Shown: positions 1 through 7,005, counted from the first letter of the stretch. The stretch is DNA of 7,273 bases from Treponema sp. (GCA_031258265.1 JAIRNB010000323.1:1-7273); one strand, 5' to 3'. Numbers and translations are program-made. The notes: generated by a model not told the origin, from the letters alone.

Positions 1-1353
1 CTAAAAGTTCCGGAACCCCGAATTTCAAAGATAATTGTTTTTTTCGTTAAGATTTTTGCCCGGTTGTATCTTTTTCTTTTTTTGGGGGTGGCCAGGGTCC
101 TGCTGCGGGGGGGAGACTACTTATTTGACGTTTATAAAAGGGCGCTGCAGGGAGACAGCCGCTGCCTCCTTGCCTTTCGGCATCCTAACGGCGGGGAGCC
201 CCAGCTGCTTGCCTGGTTTATTATTTACCGGCTCAGGCAGTTGGCCCGGAAGGCGGGGGTCTCTTTCTCCCGAAGACCCCATATATGTTTTGTTTACGGA
301 TACGAGGTTGTCCGCTGGGGAGGCTTTGTCGCCCGGCTGGTGATGCCCCGGCTGGGCGCCATGCCGGTCCATCACGCAAAACTGGACTCCGTAGGAATGT
401 CGAGGATCTATAAGACCATTATTGAAGGGCCCTATCCCCTGGCCATAGCCCCCGAAGGGCAGGTAAGCTATACCTCCGAAACGGTGCCCCGGCTGGAGCA
501 GGGGACCGTCCGCATCGGTTTTCAGGCGGCGGAGAAGCTGGCCAAGGAGGGAAAAACCTGTCCGGTGGAGGTGCTGCCGGTTTCTATCCATTTCCGGTAT
601 GGCCTGTGGGCGAGGGTATCCCTGGAACGGCTGCTGCGGAGGATCGAAAAGTACACCGGCACGGGGATGAAGGGTAAATCCGGTACGGCGGTTCCCTTTT
701 CGGAGCGGCTTAGGCAGTGCCGGGATATGATCTTAGCTCTTAATGAAAGACGCTACGGGATTGTTCCCGATGAGGGCCTTTCCTTTGCGGAAAGGGTTGA
801 TGCGGTGATGGAGCTTGCCCTGGACAGCGCCGAAAAAATTCTGCGGATCCGGCGGGGAGGGGGGGATAATGGCGATATAATCGGCCGGCTGTATCATATA
901 CGGCAGATCTGCTGGGACCGGATCTATGTGCCCGAAATGGAGAACCTGGATGCCATCCCCAAGGTTGAACGGTCGCTGGCGGACCTCCGGGCCGGGGAAG
1001 CCTGGTATGCCAGCCGTCATATGGAATTGGTCGATTTTGTATGGTATTTCCGGATACCCGTTCCGGAGGACGATGCCCCCCTGCACCTTAGAATAGAGTA
1101 TGTCCAGAATCTGTGGGATTTTGCGAACCGGACCATGGGAGGGGCTTATACGAAACGGGTTATTAATCCCCATCCCAGACGGGTAATCATCCAGGTTGCG
1201 CCCCCCCTGAATCTTACCGAACGGCTTTCGGAGTATCGGCGGGATAAAAAGGAGGCCATTACCTTGGCCATGGACGCCCTGCGGAACGCCTACCTGGACT
1301 GTATCGAAGAGGTTAAACGCCCTGATAACAGCAGCCGGGCGGTTTTTTTCTAG
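1..1353 (+). CDS. PlsC-like acyltransferase, 5' end outside window
   Basis: Probable membrane-associated acyltransferase of the lysophosphatidic acid acyltransferase (PlsC) superfamily, which transfers acyl groups to glycerol-phosphate-type acceptors; the true acceptor is unknown. The reading frame is open from base 1. The first in-frame start-like codon is TTG at 64, but the 21 codons before it read as plausible protein continuing into a hydrophobic anchor (VFFVKIF, then LYLFLFLGVARVLL). I therefore take the gene as truncated by the window edge; 450 codons are visible. Counting from base 1, the catalytic block is RHPNGGEP with His61 and Glu66 (H-X4-E instead of the usual H-X4-D). GAMPVHHAK follows, then the APEG block with Pro-Glu-Gly at 151-153. 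The remaining roughly 250 residues are mostly soluble, charged and unassigned, longer than a minimal PlsC of about 240 residues. The gene ends in TAG and converges on araD. Fold assignment is fairly sure; substrate is not. Confidence 0.75.
   Translation, partial: LKVPEPRISKIIVFFVKIFARLYLFLFLGVARVLLRGGDYLFDVYKRALQGDSRCLLAFRHPNGGEPQLLAWFIIYRLRQLARKAGVSFSRRPHICFVYGYEVVRWGGFVARLVMPRLGAMPVHHAKLDSVGMSRIYKTIIEGPYPLAIAPEGQVSYTSETVPRLEQGTVRIGFQAAEKLAKEGKTCPVEVLPVSIHFRYGLWARVSLERLLRRIEKYTGTGMKGKSGTAVPFSERLRQCRDMILALNERRYGIVPDEGLSFAERVDAVMELALDSAEKILRIRRGGGDNGDIIGRLYHIRQICWDRIYVPEMENLDAIPKVERSLADLRAGEAWYASRHMELVDFVWYFRIPVPEDDAPLHLRIEYVQNLWDFANRTMGGAYTKRVINPHPRRVIIQVAPPLNLTERLSEYRRDKKEAITLAMDALRNAYLDCIEEVKRPDNSSRAVFF
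1318..1349 (+). terminator. weak candidate terminator of the acyltransferase gene
   Basis: CGCCC (1318-1322) can pair with GGGCG (1337-1341), and T7 (1343-1349) follows, ending at the TAG stop codon. The stem is only 5 bp with a 14-nt loop and lies inside the coding sequence, so this is a weak candidate. I see no better hairpin with a T-run in the 60 bp between this gene and the convergent araD, on either strand. Confidence 0.28.
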
Positions 1354-1413
1354 CAGCCTGTTGCGCTGGTGGGTATTTTTAAATCTTCATACAAAACCCC
1401 GATTTACGGACCG

Positions 1414-2139
1414 CTAACCCCTGCCGCCGGAGGACCGGGCTTCCTGCCCGTAATAAGCCTCCGGTCCGTGTTTCCGTTCCCAGTGTTTGCGGATAATGTA
1501 CTCCGGCAGGGGAGCGGCGCCGGGCTCTAAGGTCAGGGTCAGCAGGGCCATCTTGCAGACCTCCTCCAGGACCGCCCCGTGGTAGACCGACTGGGCGGCG
1601 CTCTTCCCCCAGGTAAAGGGCCCGTGCCCCGCCACCAGCACCATGGGCATGTAGGCGGGGTTTCTGCCCTGCTTTTTGAAGGTTTCCACAATCAGGTTTC
1701 CGGTTTCCAGCTCATAATTTCGGGTCACTTCTTCGGCGCCCATCATTTCCGTACAGGGGATCTCCTCCGCCCCATGATCCGCATGGGTGGTCCCCAAAAC
1801 CGGAACCGGCCGCCGCGCCTGGGCCCAGGCCACGGCATAGGTGGAATGGGTATGGGTGATGCCCCGGATGCCGGAAAATTCCCGGTACAATACCCGGTGG
1901 GTTTCGGTATCCGATGAGGGATTGAGGCGTCCCTCCACGACCCTTCCCTGCAGATCCACCACTACCATGGAATCGGGCAGGAGATCCTCATACCCTACCC
2001 CCGAAGGCTTAATGGCGAATAGGCCCTTTTCGGGATCAAAGGCCGACACATTTCCCCAGGTATAGATGGCCAGGTTCCTGCGGGGTATTTCCCGGTTTGC
2101 CTCAAAAGCCTCTTCCCGCAGCGTTTTATAGAGATCCAT
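1414..2139 (-). CDS. araD: L-ribulose-5-phosphate 4-epimerase AraD
   Basis: Class II aldolase-fold, metal-dependent enzyme that converts L-ribulose 5-phosphate to D-xylulose 5-phosphate, the last step of cytoplasmic L-arabinose catabolism. The 241-residue product is collinear with E. coli AraD (231 residues). Visible motifs are TWGNVSA (27-33) and KPSG (44-47) for phosphate binding, and SSDT (75-78). Zinc ligands are His96 and His98 in THTHSTYA and His172 in GHGPFTWG. Catalytic residues are Asp121 in THADHGAEEIPCT and Tyr230 in KHGPEAYYGQ. The frame is open upstream to an ATG at 2211, but that start would add 24 non-homologous residues overlapping araA. The ATG at 2139 gives the family N-terminus (MDLYKTLREEAFEANREIP). 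It is preceded by GGAGG (2149-2153) with 9-bp spacing, 16 bp after the araA stop. Last gene of the operon. AraD is favoured over UlaF/SgbE paralogues because of its araBA neighbours. Confidence 0.95.
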   Translation of the reverse strand: MDLYKTLREEAFEANREIPRRNLAIYTWGNVSAFDPEKGLFAIKPSGVGYEDLLPDSMVVVDLQGRVVEGRLNPSSDTETHRVLYREFSGIRGITHTHSTYAVAWAQARRPVPVLGTTHADHGAEEIPCTEMMGAEEVTRNYELETGNLIVETFKKQGRNPAYMPMVLVAGHGPFTWGKSAAQSVYHGAVLEEVCKMALLTLTLEPGAAPLPEYIIRKHWERKHGPEAYYGQEARSSGGRG

Positions 2140-2146
2140 GGAAATA

Positions 2147-2156
2147 CTCCTCCCCC
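2147..2156 (-). promoter_or_regulatory. araD ribosome binding site
   Basis: On the minus strand this reads GGGGGAGGAG. It begins at the last base of the araA TAG stop and lies 7 bases before the ATG at 2139. Its strength and spacing decide the araD start in favour of 2139 over 2211. Its overlap with the araA stop suggests translational coupling. Confidence 0.8.
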
Positions 2157-3667
2157 TAGAGTCTCCCGGCACCGAAGGCGCTCCAGTAGGCTTCGCCCCA
2201 GCGGAGTTCATCCCGGAGCCGGACGGGGCTGGTGTTTTTGTCGATCAGGACGAATTCTATGCCCATTAATTCCGCCCAGTCCCGGAAGTATTCGGTCTTT
2301 AGGGCCGTGGAATATACCGAATGATGGGCCCCCCCGGCGATAATCCATGATTCCGCCGCTTCCCGCAGATTAGGATAGGGCTTCCACAGGGCCCGGGCCA
2401 CCGGGAGTTTTGGCATGGCCTCTTTAATGCTGATGGTCTCCACCTCATTGACGATCATCCGCAGGCGGTTCCCTAAATCAACCAGGGTGGCCAATACCGC
2501 CGGTCCCGGCGCCGCGTCAAAGACCAGCCGGGCGGGATCCGCCTTTCCCCCTATTCCCAGGGGATGTACCTCAATCCGGGGTTTCTTATCCGCGATGGAG
2601 GGACAGACCTCAAGCATGTGGGCCCCCAGGGCCGCTTCCTTGTGGGGTTCAAAGTGATAGGTATAATCTTCCATAAAAGAAACGCCCCCCGGAAGTCCCG
2701 CGGCCATGACCTTGGCGGCCCGGACCAGCATGGCCTGTTTCCAGTCTCCTTCGGCGCCGAAACCGTAGCCCCCTTCCATGAGCCTCTGGGCCGCCAGGCC
2801 GGGAAGCTGGGGAAGGCCATGGAGATCCTGGAAGGTGGTGGTAAAGGCCCCGGCCCCCTGGGTTTCCAGGAATTCCCTTAGGGCAATTTCAATTTTTGCC
2901 TGTTCCAACATGGCCGACCTGGCAGGTCCGGGAGAATCCAGTCCCTCCGCCAATTCATAGGCCCCGGCATATTCCGCCGCCAGTTTTTCCGCCGCCGCAC
3001 CGGAAACCTGATTATACCGGGCGGCCAAGTCCCCGATGCCCCAGGTGTTCACCTGCCAGCCCAGCTTAATCTGGGCCTCCACCTTGTCTCCTTCGGTGAC
3101 CGCCACTTCCCGCATATTATCCCCAAAGCGGACCACCACCGACTCAATCCCGTCGAGCCGGGCCGCGGCGGCCCGCATCCATACCCCGATACGGCGCCGG
3201 ACCTCCGGTTCCTGCCAGTGGCCGGCCACCACTTTCCGGGGCAGCCGCATCCGGGCAAAGATGTATCCGTGTTCCCGGTCTCCATGGGCGGATTGATTCA
3301 GATTCATAAAATCCATGTCTATGGAGGCCCAGGGAATATCCCGGTTAAACTGGGTATGCAGGTGCAGCAGGGGTTTTTTGTTCAGCCCCAGGCCCTGGAT
3401 CCACATTTTTGCGGGAGAAAAGGTATGCATCCAGGTAATGATCCCCGCACAGGCGGGGTCCGCATTAGCCTCTTCAAAGAGTTTCCGAACCTCCGACGAT
3501 GATTTTGCCACGGGCTTTAATACCACCCTTCCCGGAAACAGGGCGTCCCCGGAAAACTCAAGGGTCATAGCCTTCGCGTGATCCGCCACTTCCTTAAGGG
3601 TTTCTTCCCCATAAAGGTCCTGGCTGCCGACGATAAACCAAAATTCGTATTTCTTAAGATCCGTCAT
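2156..3667 (-). CDS. araA: L-arabinose isomerase AraA
   Basis: Cytoplasmic Mn2+-dependent isomerase that interconverts L-arabinose and L-ribulose, the first committed step of the pathway. The 503 residues match the usual length (E. coli AraA has 500) and align end to end. The N-terminus has FWFIVGSQDLYGEETL (9-24), with WMHTFSPAKMWI (79-90) and LLHLHTQFNRDIPW (100-113) following. The active site is complete: Glu306 in GFGAEGDWK, Glu333 in SFMEDYTYHF, His350 in GAHMLEVCPSIA, and His448/His449 in GGAHHS, corresponding to the four metal-binding or catalytic residues known in E. coli. The ATG at 3667 is preceded by AAGGAG (3674-3679) at 6-bp spacing. It is separated from araB by 73 bp, much longer than the other gaps in the operon and containing a tandem hairpin repeat (3721-3764). 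The 16-bp gap to araD suggests coupling. No truncation or frameshift is seen. Confidence 0.98.
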   Translation of the reverse strand: MTDLKKYEFWFIVGSQDLYGEETLKEVADHAKAMTLEFSGDALFPGRVVLKPVAKSSSEVRKLFEEANADPACAGIITWMHTFSPAKMWIQGLGLNKKPLLHLHTQFNRDIPWASIDMDFMNLNQSAHGDREHGYIFARMRLPRKVVAGHWQEPEVRRRIGVWMRAAAARLDGIESVVVRFGDNMREVAVTEGDKVEAQIKLGWQVNTWGIGDLAARYNQVSGAAAEKLAAEYAGAYELAEGLDSPGPARSAMLEQAKIEIALREFLETQGAGAFTTTFQDLHGLPQLPGLAAQRLMEGGYGFGAEGDWKQAMLVRAAKVMAAGLPGGVSFMEDYTYHFEPHKEAALGAHMLEVCPSIADKKPRIEVHPLGIGGKADPARLVFDAAPGPAVLATLVDLGNRLRMIVNEVETISIKEAMPKLPVARALWKPYPNLREAAESWIIAGGAHHSVYSTALKTEYFRDWAELMGIEFVLIDKNTSPVRLRDELRWGEAYWSAFGAGRL

Positions 3668-3720
3668 GATTTTCTCCTTATTCTATGTAATTGAGCTTGC
3701 TCCAAAAGCTGAAGCTGCGG

Positions 3721-3764
3721 TTTATCAAACCAAAGGTTTGTCAAACCTCTGGTTTGTCGATAAA
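3721..3764 (-). repeat. tandem palindromes at the araB-araA junction
   Basis: Two palindromes with a 16-bp period: CAAACC-AAA-GGTTTG (3726-3740) and CAAACC-TCT-GGTTTG (3742-3756). They are enclosed by a third complementary pair, TTTATC (3721-3726) with GATAAA (3759-3764). In the mRNA this can fold as two short hairpins on a closing stem. An alternative pairing, AGGTTTG (3734-3740) with CAAACCT (3742-3748), would compete, though its 1-nt loop is too tight for RNA. The araB stop (3741-3743) lies between the two hairpins. No T-run follows, so it is not a normal terminator. It may act in mRNA processing, in stabilising the araB part, or in partial attenuation before araA. Confidence 0.75.
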
Positions 3765-5450
3765 GGCCCCCAATGTTTTATACCGCCCATAGAGGGTATC
3801 GTAGACAGGAACCCTTTTGGGATTGGGGGTATAGGTTTTTTCGATGGGGGCCAGCAGGGCCCCCTGGGCTGCGGAAATATCCGGGTACAGCCCCGCCGCG
3901 ACCGCCGCAAACATGGCGGCCCCCAGGGCCACCGCCTGATCGCTCCCCGGTACCTGGATGGACATATTGAGTACATCCGCAAGGATCTGCATAACCAGGG
4001 GGGATTTCCGGGCCACCCCGCCTATGCCGATGATGCCCTCGATGGCGACTCCCTGTTCGCGGAACCGCTCCACAATAGCCCGGGCGCCAAAGGCGGTGGC
4101 CTCCGCCAGGGCCCGGTATACCCTGGGTGCGTCGGACCCCAGGGTAAGCCCCGTGATGGCCCCGGTTAAAAGCTGATTCGCATCGGGGGTCCGGCGCCCG
4201 TTAAGCCAATCCAGGGCGAGGATGCCCGACAGGGCGGGATCGATTTCTTCCGCGGCCCTTTCCACTTGGGGGATGACCTTCTTGGACACCGCCTGGCTTA
4301 TTTTTTCTTTTATCCCCCCATCCACGCCCTCCACCTGGGGCAGCAAGGTTTCGATGGGCCAAAGGATGAGTTTCTTGAACCATGCGTACACATCGCCAAA
4401 GGCGCTTTGGCCGGCTTCATATCCCAGCATCCCCGGAATAATAGAACCATCCACCTGTCCACAGATACCCCGGACCAGCGCCTCCCGGGCCGTCCCTCCG
4501 GTTCCCCCGGGGCCAGCGGGCTTGGGGCCCACGATCATATCGCAGGTGGAGGTCCCCATAACCTTGACCAGCCAGCGGGGTTTTACCCCCCCTCCGACGG
4601 CCCCCATGTGGGCGTCGTAGGCCCCCACGGCCACGGGGATGCCCCCGGGAAGCCCGAGCCGGGCGGCCCAGCCGCCGCAGAGAACCCCCGCCGCTTTGTC
4701 GCTGGTGTAGGTTTCCGTTCCCAGGGTGTCCCGGATTTTTACCAGCCGGGGGTCCAGGCGCATTAGAAAATCGGCCGAAGGATAGCCGCCGAATTCGGCG
4801 TGCCACATGGCCTTATGCCCCATGGCGCAGCGGCTTCTCTTTATAGCGGCAAGGTCCTTGGCACCGGTCAGCAAGGCGGTCATCCAGTCACAGTGTTCGA
4901 GGAATGAAACGGCCCTTTCCGCCACCCCGGGATCTTCCCGCAGAACCCGCAGGGCCTTTGCCCAGAACCACTCGGAAGAATAGACGCCCCCCTCGTACTT
5001 GGTATAATCCACGCCGCCCCAGGTTTTTGCCTCGCGGTTTATTTGTCCCGCCTCCGCTACCGCGGTATGATCCTTCCATAGTATAAACATGGCGTTGGGG
5101 TTTTCCGCGAATTCGGCCTTTAACGCCAGGGGCGTTCCCTCCGCATCCACCGCGCAGGGGGTGGAACCGGTGGTGTCGATGGCAATGCCCCGGACTTTTT
5201 CGGCGATGCCCTTTCCTCCCTGGCGCAGGGCCTCTTTGACGGTACCTTCCAATACGTCAATATAATCCTGGGGATGCTGCCGGAATTGATTTGCCGCCGG
5301 GTCGCAGAAGAGGCCCTTTGCCCAGCGGGCATAGTCCATCACCGCGACCCCTGCGGTACTGCCGTCGGCGGCGTCCAGCAGCATCGCCCGGCATGAATCG
5401 CTCCCATAGTCCAGCCCCAGCACATAGGCTTCGCCTTTTTTAGGTTCCAT
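3741..5450 (-). CDS. araB: ribulokinase AraB
   Basis: Cytoplasmic FGGY-family sugar kinase that phosphorylates L-ribulose with ATP to L-ribulose 5-phosphate. The 569 residues compare with 566 for E. coli AraB. The N-terminal FGGY domain starts with the phosphate-binding LGLDYGSDSCRA (11-22), then DTTGSTP (92-98) and FAENPNAMFILWKDHTA (114-130), which is highly characteristic of AraB. SSEWFWAK (158-165) and CDWMTALLTG (187-196) follow. Asp279 in GAYDAHMGAVG is the expected catalytic base. The C-terminal domain has GTSTCD (299-304), GICGQVDGSIIPG (328-340), EAGQSAFGD (345-353), DWLNGRRTPDANQ (414-426) and the FGGY signature region GIGGVARKSPLVMQ (475-488). The ATG at 5450 follows AAGGAG (5456-5461) by 5 bp and lies 24 bp after the regulator stop. 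Its last codons form part of the hairpin repeat at 3721-3764. All recognised motifs are intact. Confidence 0.98.
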   Translation of the reverse strand: MEPKKGEAYVLGLDYGSDSCRAMLLDAADGSTAGVAVMDYARWAKGLFCDPAANQFRQHPQDYIDVLEGTVKEALRQGGKGIAEKVRGIAIDTTGSTPCAVDAEGTPLALKAEFAENPNAMFILWKDHTAVAEAGQINREAKTWGGVDYTKYEGGVYSSEWFWAKALRVLREDPGVAERAVSFLEHCDWMTALLTGAKDLAAIKRSRCAMGHKAMWHAEFGGYPSADFLMRLDPRLVKIRDTLGTETYTSDKAAGVLCGGWAARLGLPGGIPVAVGAYDAHMGAVGGGVKPRWLVKVMGTSTCDMIVGPKPAGPGGTGGTAREALVRGICGQVDGSIIPGMLGYEAGQSAFGDVYAWFKKLILWPIETLLPQVEGVDGGIKEKISQAVSKKVIPQVERAAEEIDPALSGILALDWLNGRRTPDANQLLTGAITGLTLGSDAPRVYRALAEATAFGARAIVERFREQGVAIEGIIGIGGVARKSPLVMQILADVLNMSIQVPGSDQAVALGAAMFAAVAAGLYPDISAAQGALLAPIEKTYTPNPKRVPVYDTLYGRYKTLGAFIDKPEV

Positions 5451-5474
5451 AATAACTCCTTATAAGAGGCCGTT

Positions 5475-6557
5475 TCAAAGCTTTAATTTCGGAACCGCCT
5501 CATCGGTCATGTCTAATCCGGCGGGGATCAGATCCGCCGGGGCGTTTTCTTTTATATACACATCCAGGGGGATTTCTACCTTAGGCGCTATCCTGCGGCC
5601 CAGCACGATATGCCGGTATAAGTCCAGGAGGGCCCGGCGGCCCTGGATCTCCGGCCGTTGGGAAATGATAGCGTCAATAAGGCCCTCCCGTAATAACGCA
5701 TGGTTATTCGGAATAAGGTCGTAGGCGATGATAAAAAAGTTCCGCCTCTTTCTGATGTGTTTTACGGTCTCGACGATACGATGGGCGGAAGAATTGGTGA
5801 TAAAGATCCCCTGTAGATCGGGATATTCCCGCAGAAAAAGCCTTATGTCCTCCTTCGATAGTTCGGTTCCTTTAAAATCGGAATACTCCCGGACCACCGC
5901 CGCAAAGTGATGTTCCCTGGCATATTTTAAGAACCCATCCCTGCGCCGGGTAATATGATAATCCTCCCCATGGATATCCAGAACCGCCGCCGATCCGGTG
6001 ATAGTTCCCGCGAAAAGATGCATAAGCCGGCCCGCTAAATATCCGCCCCTTAGGGAGTCCTGGCCGATCACGCACAGCGGGGCCGTGCCGGGAATATCCG
6101 CATCAAAAAAAACATAGGGAATATGCTTATCCTCCACCGCGGCAATGAAACGTCTGGTTTCGTTAGGCATGATAGGCGGAAAAATGATTCCCTCGGGGTT
6201 TTTTTCCAGCACCGAAGCTGCGGCGGCCCGGAAGGAACGGGGATTATAGCGGTTAAATTCAACAACTTCCGTTTCTATCCCCAGGGGAGCTATTTCACCG
6301 GCCCCGCTCTGTATCCCCTCCAGGGCCTGTCCCCAATAACCGGAGTCCTGCTCCCGCTGGGGGATAAGGGCGCAGAAATGATACGCCCGGTTCCGCTTTA
6401 GCCTGCGGGCTATAGGGTTTGGGGTGAATTGGTATTGTTCTATAATAGCCTCGACCCTTGCCCTGGTTTCCCCGGATACCCGCCCCCGGCGGTATAGGAC
6501 CCGGTCAACGGTTCCGATAGAGACTCCCGCAAGGCCTGCAATTTCCTTAACCGTCAT
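5475..6557 (-). CDS. LacI-family transcriptional regulator of the ara operon
   Basis: DNA-binding regulator of 360 residues with LacI-family architecture. The N-terminal helix-turn-helix is at about residues 3-22 (VKEIAGLAGVSIGTVDRVL). A hinge-like segment follows (PNPIARRLKRNR, 46-57), then a periplasmic-binding-protein-like effector domain from about 60 to the end (CALIPQ; GYWGQALEGIQSGA; GIIFPP; GQDSLRGGYLAG; HITRRRDGFL; IFITNSSAHRIV). The TVDRVLYRRGRVS variant, with Asp where LacI and PurR have Ser, belongs to a LacI branch often found with sugar operons. It is neither AraC (enterobacteria) nor AraR with its GntR-type HTH (Bacillus). Being first in the operon, 24 bp before araB, it probably senses L-arabinose or a pathway intermediate and represses its own promoter; both ligand and sign are inferred. 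The ATG at 6557 has AAAGGAAG (6561-6568) upstream. No standard gene symbol is given because AraR denotes a different architecture. Confidence 0.92.
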   Translation of the reverse strand: MTVKEIAGLAGVSIGTVDRVLYRRGRVSGETRARVEAIIEQYQFTPNPIARRLKRNRAYHFCALIPQREQDSGYWGQALEGIQSGAGEIAPLGIETEVVEFNRYNPRSFRAAAASVLEKNPEGIIFPPIMPNETRRFIAAVEDKHIPYVFFDADIPGTAPLCVIGQDSLRGGYLAGRLMHLFAGTITGSAAVLDIHGEDYHITRRRDGFLKYAREHHFAAVVREYSDFKGTELSKEDIRLFLREYPDLQGIFITNSSAHRIVETVKHIRKRRNFFIIAYDLIPNNHALLREGLIDAIISQRPEIQGRRALLDLYRHIVLGRRIAPKVEIPLDVYIKENAPADLIPAGLDMTDEAVPKLKL

Positions 6558-6580
6558 GGACTTCCTTTATTCAGATTCAT

Positions 6581-6598
6581 TGCGTGAACGTACACGCA
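6581..6598. promoter_or_regulatory. probable LacI-type operator overlapping +1
   Basis: TGCGTGAACGTACACGCA is an 18-bp inverted repeat with 8 of 9 base pairs matching and a central CG, the shape typical of LacI-family operators. It abuts the -10 box, sharing its last base, and spans the predicted transcription start near 6591. A bound repressor would block open-complex formation. The neighbouring regulator is the natural ligand, by inference. Confidence 0.75.
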
Positions 6599-6626
6599 TA
6601 ATAGCATAGAATAGGCGGATTGTCAA
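6598..6626 (-). promoter_or_regulatory. sigma-70 promoter of the ara operon
   Basis: On the minus strand the -35 box is TTGACA (6621-6626, perfect), the spacer is 17 bp (6604-6620), and the -10 box is TATTAT (6598-6603, 5 of 6). The predicted start near 6591 leaves a leader of about 34 nt before the regulator ATG. It is the only strong promoter found upstream of the four-gene operon. Confidence 0.85.
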
Positions 6627-6642
6627 ATTTTTTCTTTGACAA
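6620..6642. promoter_or_regulatory. inverted repeat overlapping the ara -35 box
   Basis: TTGTCAAA (6620-6627) and TTTGACAA (6635-6642) are perfect 8-bp inverted arms separated by TTTTTTC. The left arm contains the -35 box of the ara promoter. It could be a binding site for another regulator, or simply two -35-like hexamers in opposite orientation; I find no good -10 for the plus-strand copy. Confidence 0.45.
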
Positions 6643-6646
6643 AAGA

Positions 6647-6656
6647 CACCAAAATA
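6647..6656. repeat. left target-site duplication CACCAAAATA
   Basis: CACCAAAATA directly abuts the left terminal inverted repeat and is repeated exactly at 7047-7056 just outside the right one. The following C (6657, 7057) also matches, so the duplication could be 10 or 11 bp; 10 bp gives flush inverted repeats. Confidence 0.85.
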
Positions 6657-6671
6657 CAGCAATTCCGAATT
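6657..6671 (+). repeat. left terminal inverted repeat of the element
   Basis: CAGCAATTCCGAATT is perfectly complementary to 7032-7046. The match stops at base 16, where C6672 is not complementary to A7031. Confidence 0.88.
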
Positions 6672-6710
6672 CAAAACCCAATGCCGACGAATATGAGGCG
6701 TTCAACCTGA

Positions 6711-6776
6711 AAAACGATGAAACAAGCCTTTACGTAAGCTTTTTTAGTAGGGTTAAGCTTGTTTCATCGTTTTTTT
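6711..6776 (+). terminator. 17-bp hairpin with T7, inside the mobile element
   Basis: AAAACGATGAAACAAGC (6711-6727) pairs perfectly with 6757-6773 across a 29-nt loop. T7 (6770-6776) overlaps the end of the right arm. On the plus strand this is a plausible rho-independent terminator, though the A/T-rich stem base and large loop are unusual. On the minus strand the stem ends in four T, a weaker terminator form. It would block read-through between the ara promoter region and the right-hand promoter. Confidence 0.6.
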
Positions 6777-6799
6777 CCTAAAGAACCGGTCATAAGGAG

Positions 6800-6812
6800 C
6801 AGTAATTCCGAA
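6800..6812 (+). repeat. internal copy of the element's left end
   Basis: CAGTAATTCCGAA matches the first 13 bases of the left terminal repeat at 12 positions, in the same orientation. The stretch from here inward mirrors the right end over about 55 bases with gaps, including a 12-bp perfect block and a GGCCCGGGC/GCCTGGGCC block. This makes 6800-7046 look like a 247-bp element in its own right. Confidence 0.6.
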
Positions 6813-6844
6813 ATGAGGGAAAGTGGAGAAGGCCCGGGCGGGTT

Positions 6845-6856
6845 ATCTGAAAGCGG
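6845..6856 (+). repeat. subterminal inverted repeat, left arm
   Basis: ATCTGAAAGCGG is perfectly complementary to CCGCTTTCAGAT at 6994-7005. It lies 45 bases inside the internal end at 6800, and its partner 41 bases inside the right end at 7046. The symmetry supports a long imperfect palindromic element. Confidence 0.7.
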
Positions 6857-6993
6857 ACACTTGACCGAAGCCCCGAAGGGGCAAGCGGGGCCCTGTTAGT
6901 TTTTCCTCTGTGTTTACCATTTCCGGGGCCCACGTCGTGTTGCCGGGTAGCTGAATAACACGTTCAACGTTTCACGTGCCATTTTGGGACGGG

Positions 6994-7005
6994 CCGCTTT
7001 CAGAT
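6994..7005 (+). repeat. subterminal inverted repeat, right arm
   Basis: CCGCTTTCAGAT is the partner of 6845-6856. It is followed by GCCTGGGCC (7011-7019), which is complementary to GGCCCGGGC (6832-6840) at 8 of 9 positions, at equal distance in both arms. Confidence 0.7.

Noticed and set aside
64..66. TTG at 64 as the start of the acyltransferase
   Set aside because: The frame is open to base 1 with plausible protein sequence, there is no clear Shine-Dalgarno before 64, and starting here would cut into the hydrophobic anchor.
121..1173. Minus-strand ORFs opposite the acyltransferase gene (121-591, 733-1173)
   Set aside because: Shadow frames of a real coding region, with no recognisable motifs.
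2140..2211. Upstream ATG at 2211 extending araD by 24 residues
   Set aside because: The extension overlaps araA and has no resemblance to the AraD N-terminus. The ATG at 2139 has a strong, well-spaced GGAGG.
3666..4766. Long plus-strand ORFs opposite araB (for example 3666-4169 and 4266-4766)
   Set aside because: They are antisense to a fully conserved araB, rich in Pro/Gly/Arg from G+C-rich codons read in the wrong frame, and lack domains or ribosome binding sites.
6870..6893. GCCCC-GAA-GGGGC hairpin as an independent terminator
   Set aside because: No T-run follows closely on either strand; TTTTT comes about 18 bases later on the plus strand. It is better seen as internal structure of the mobile element.
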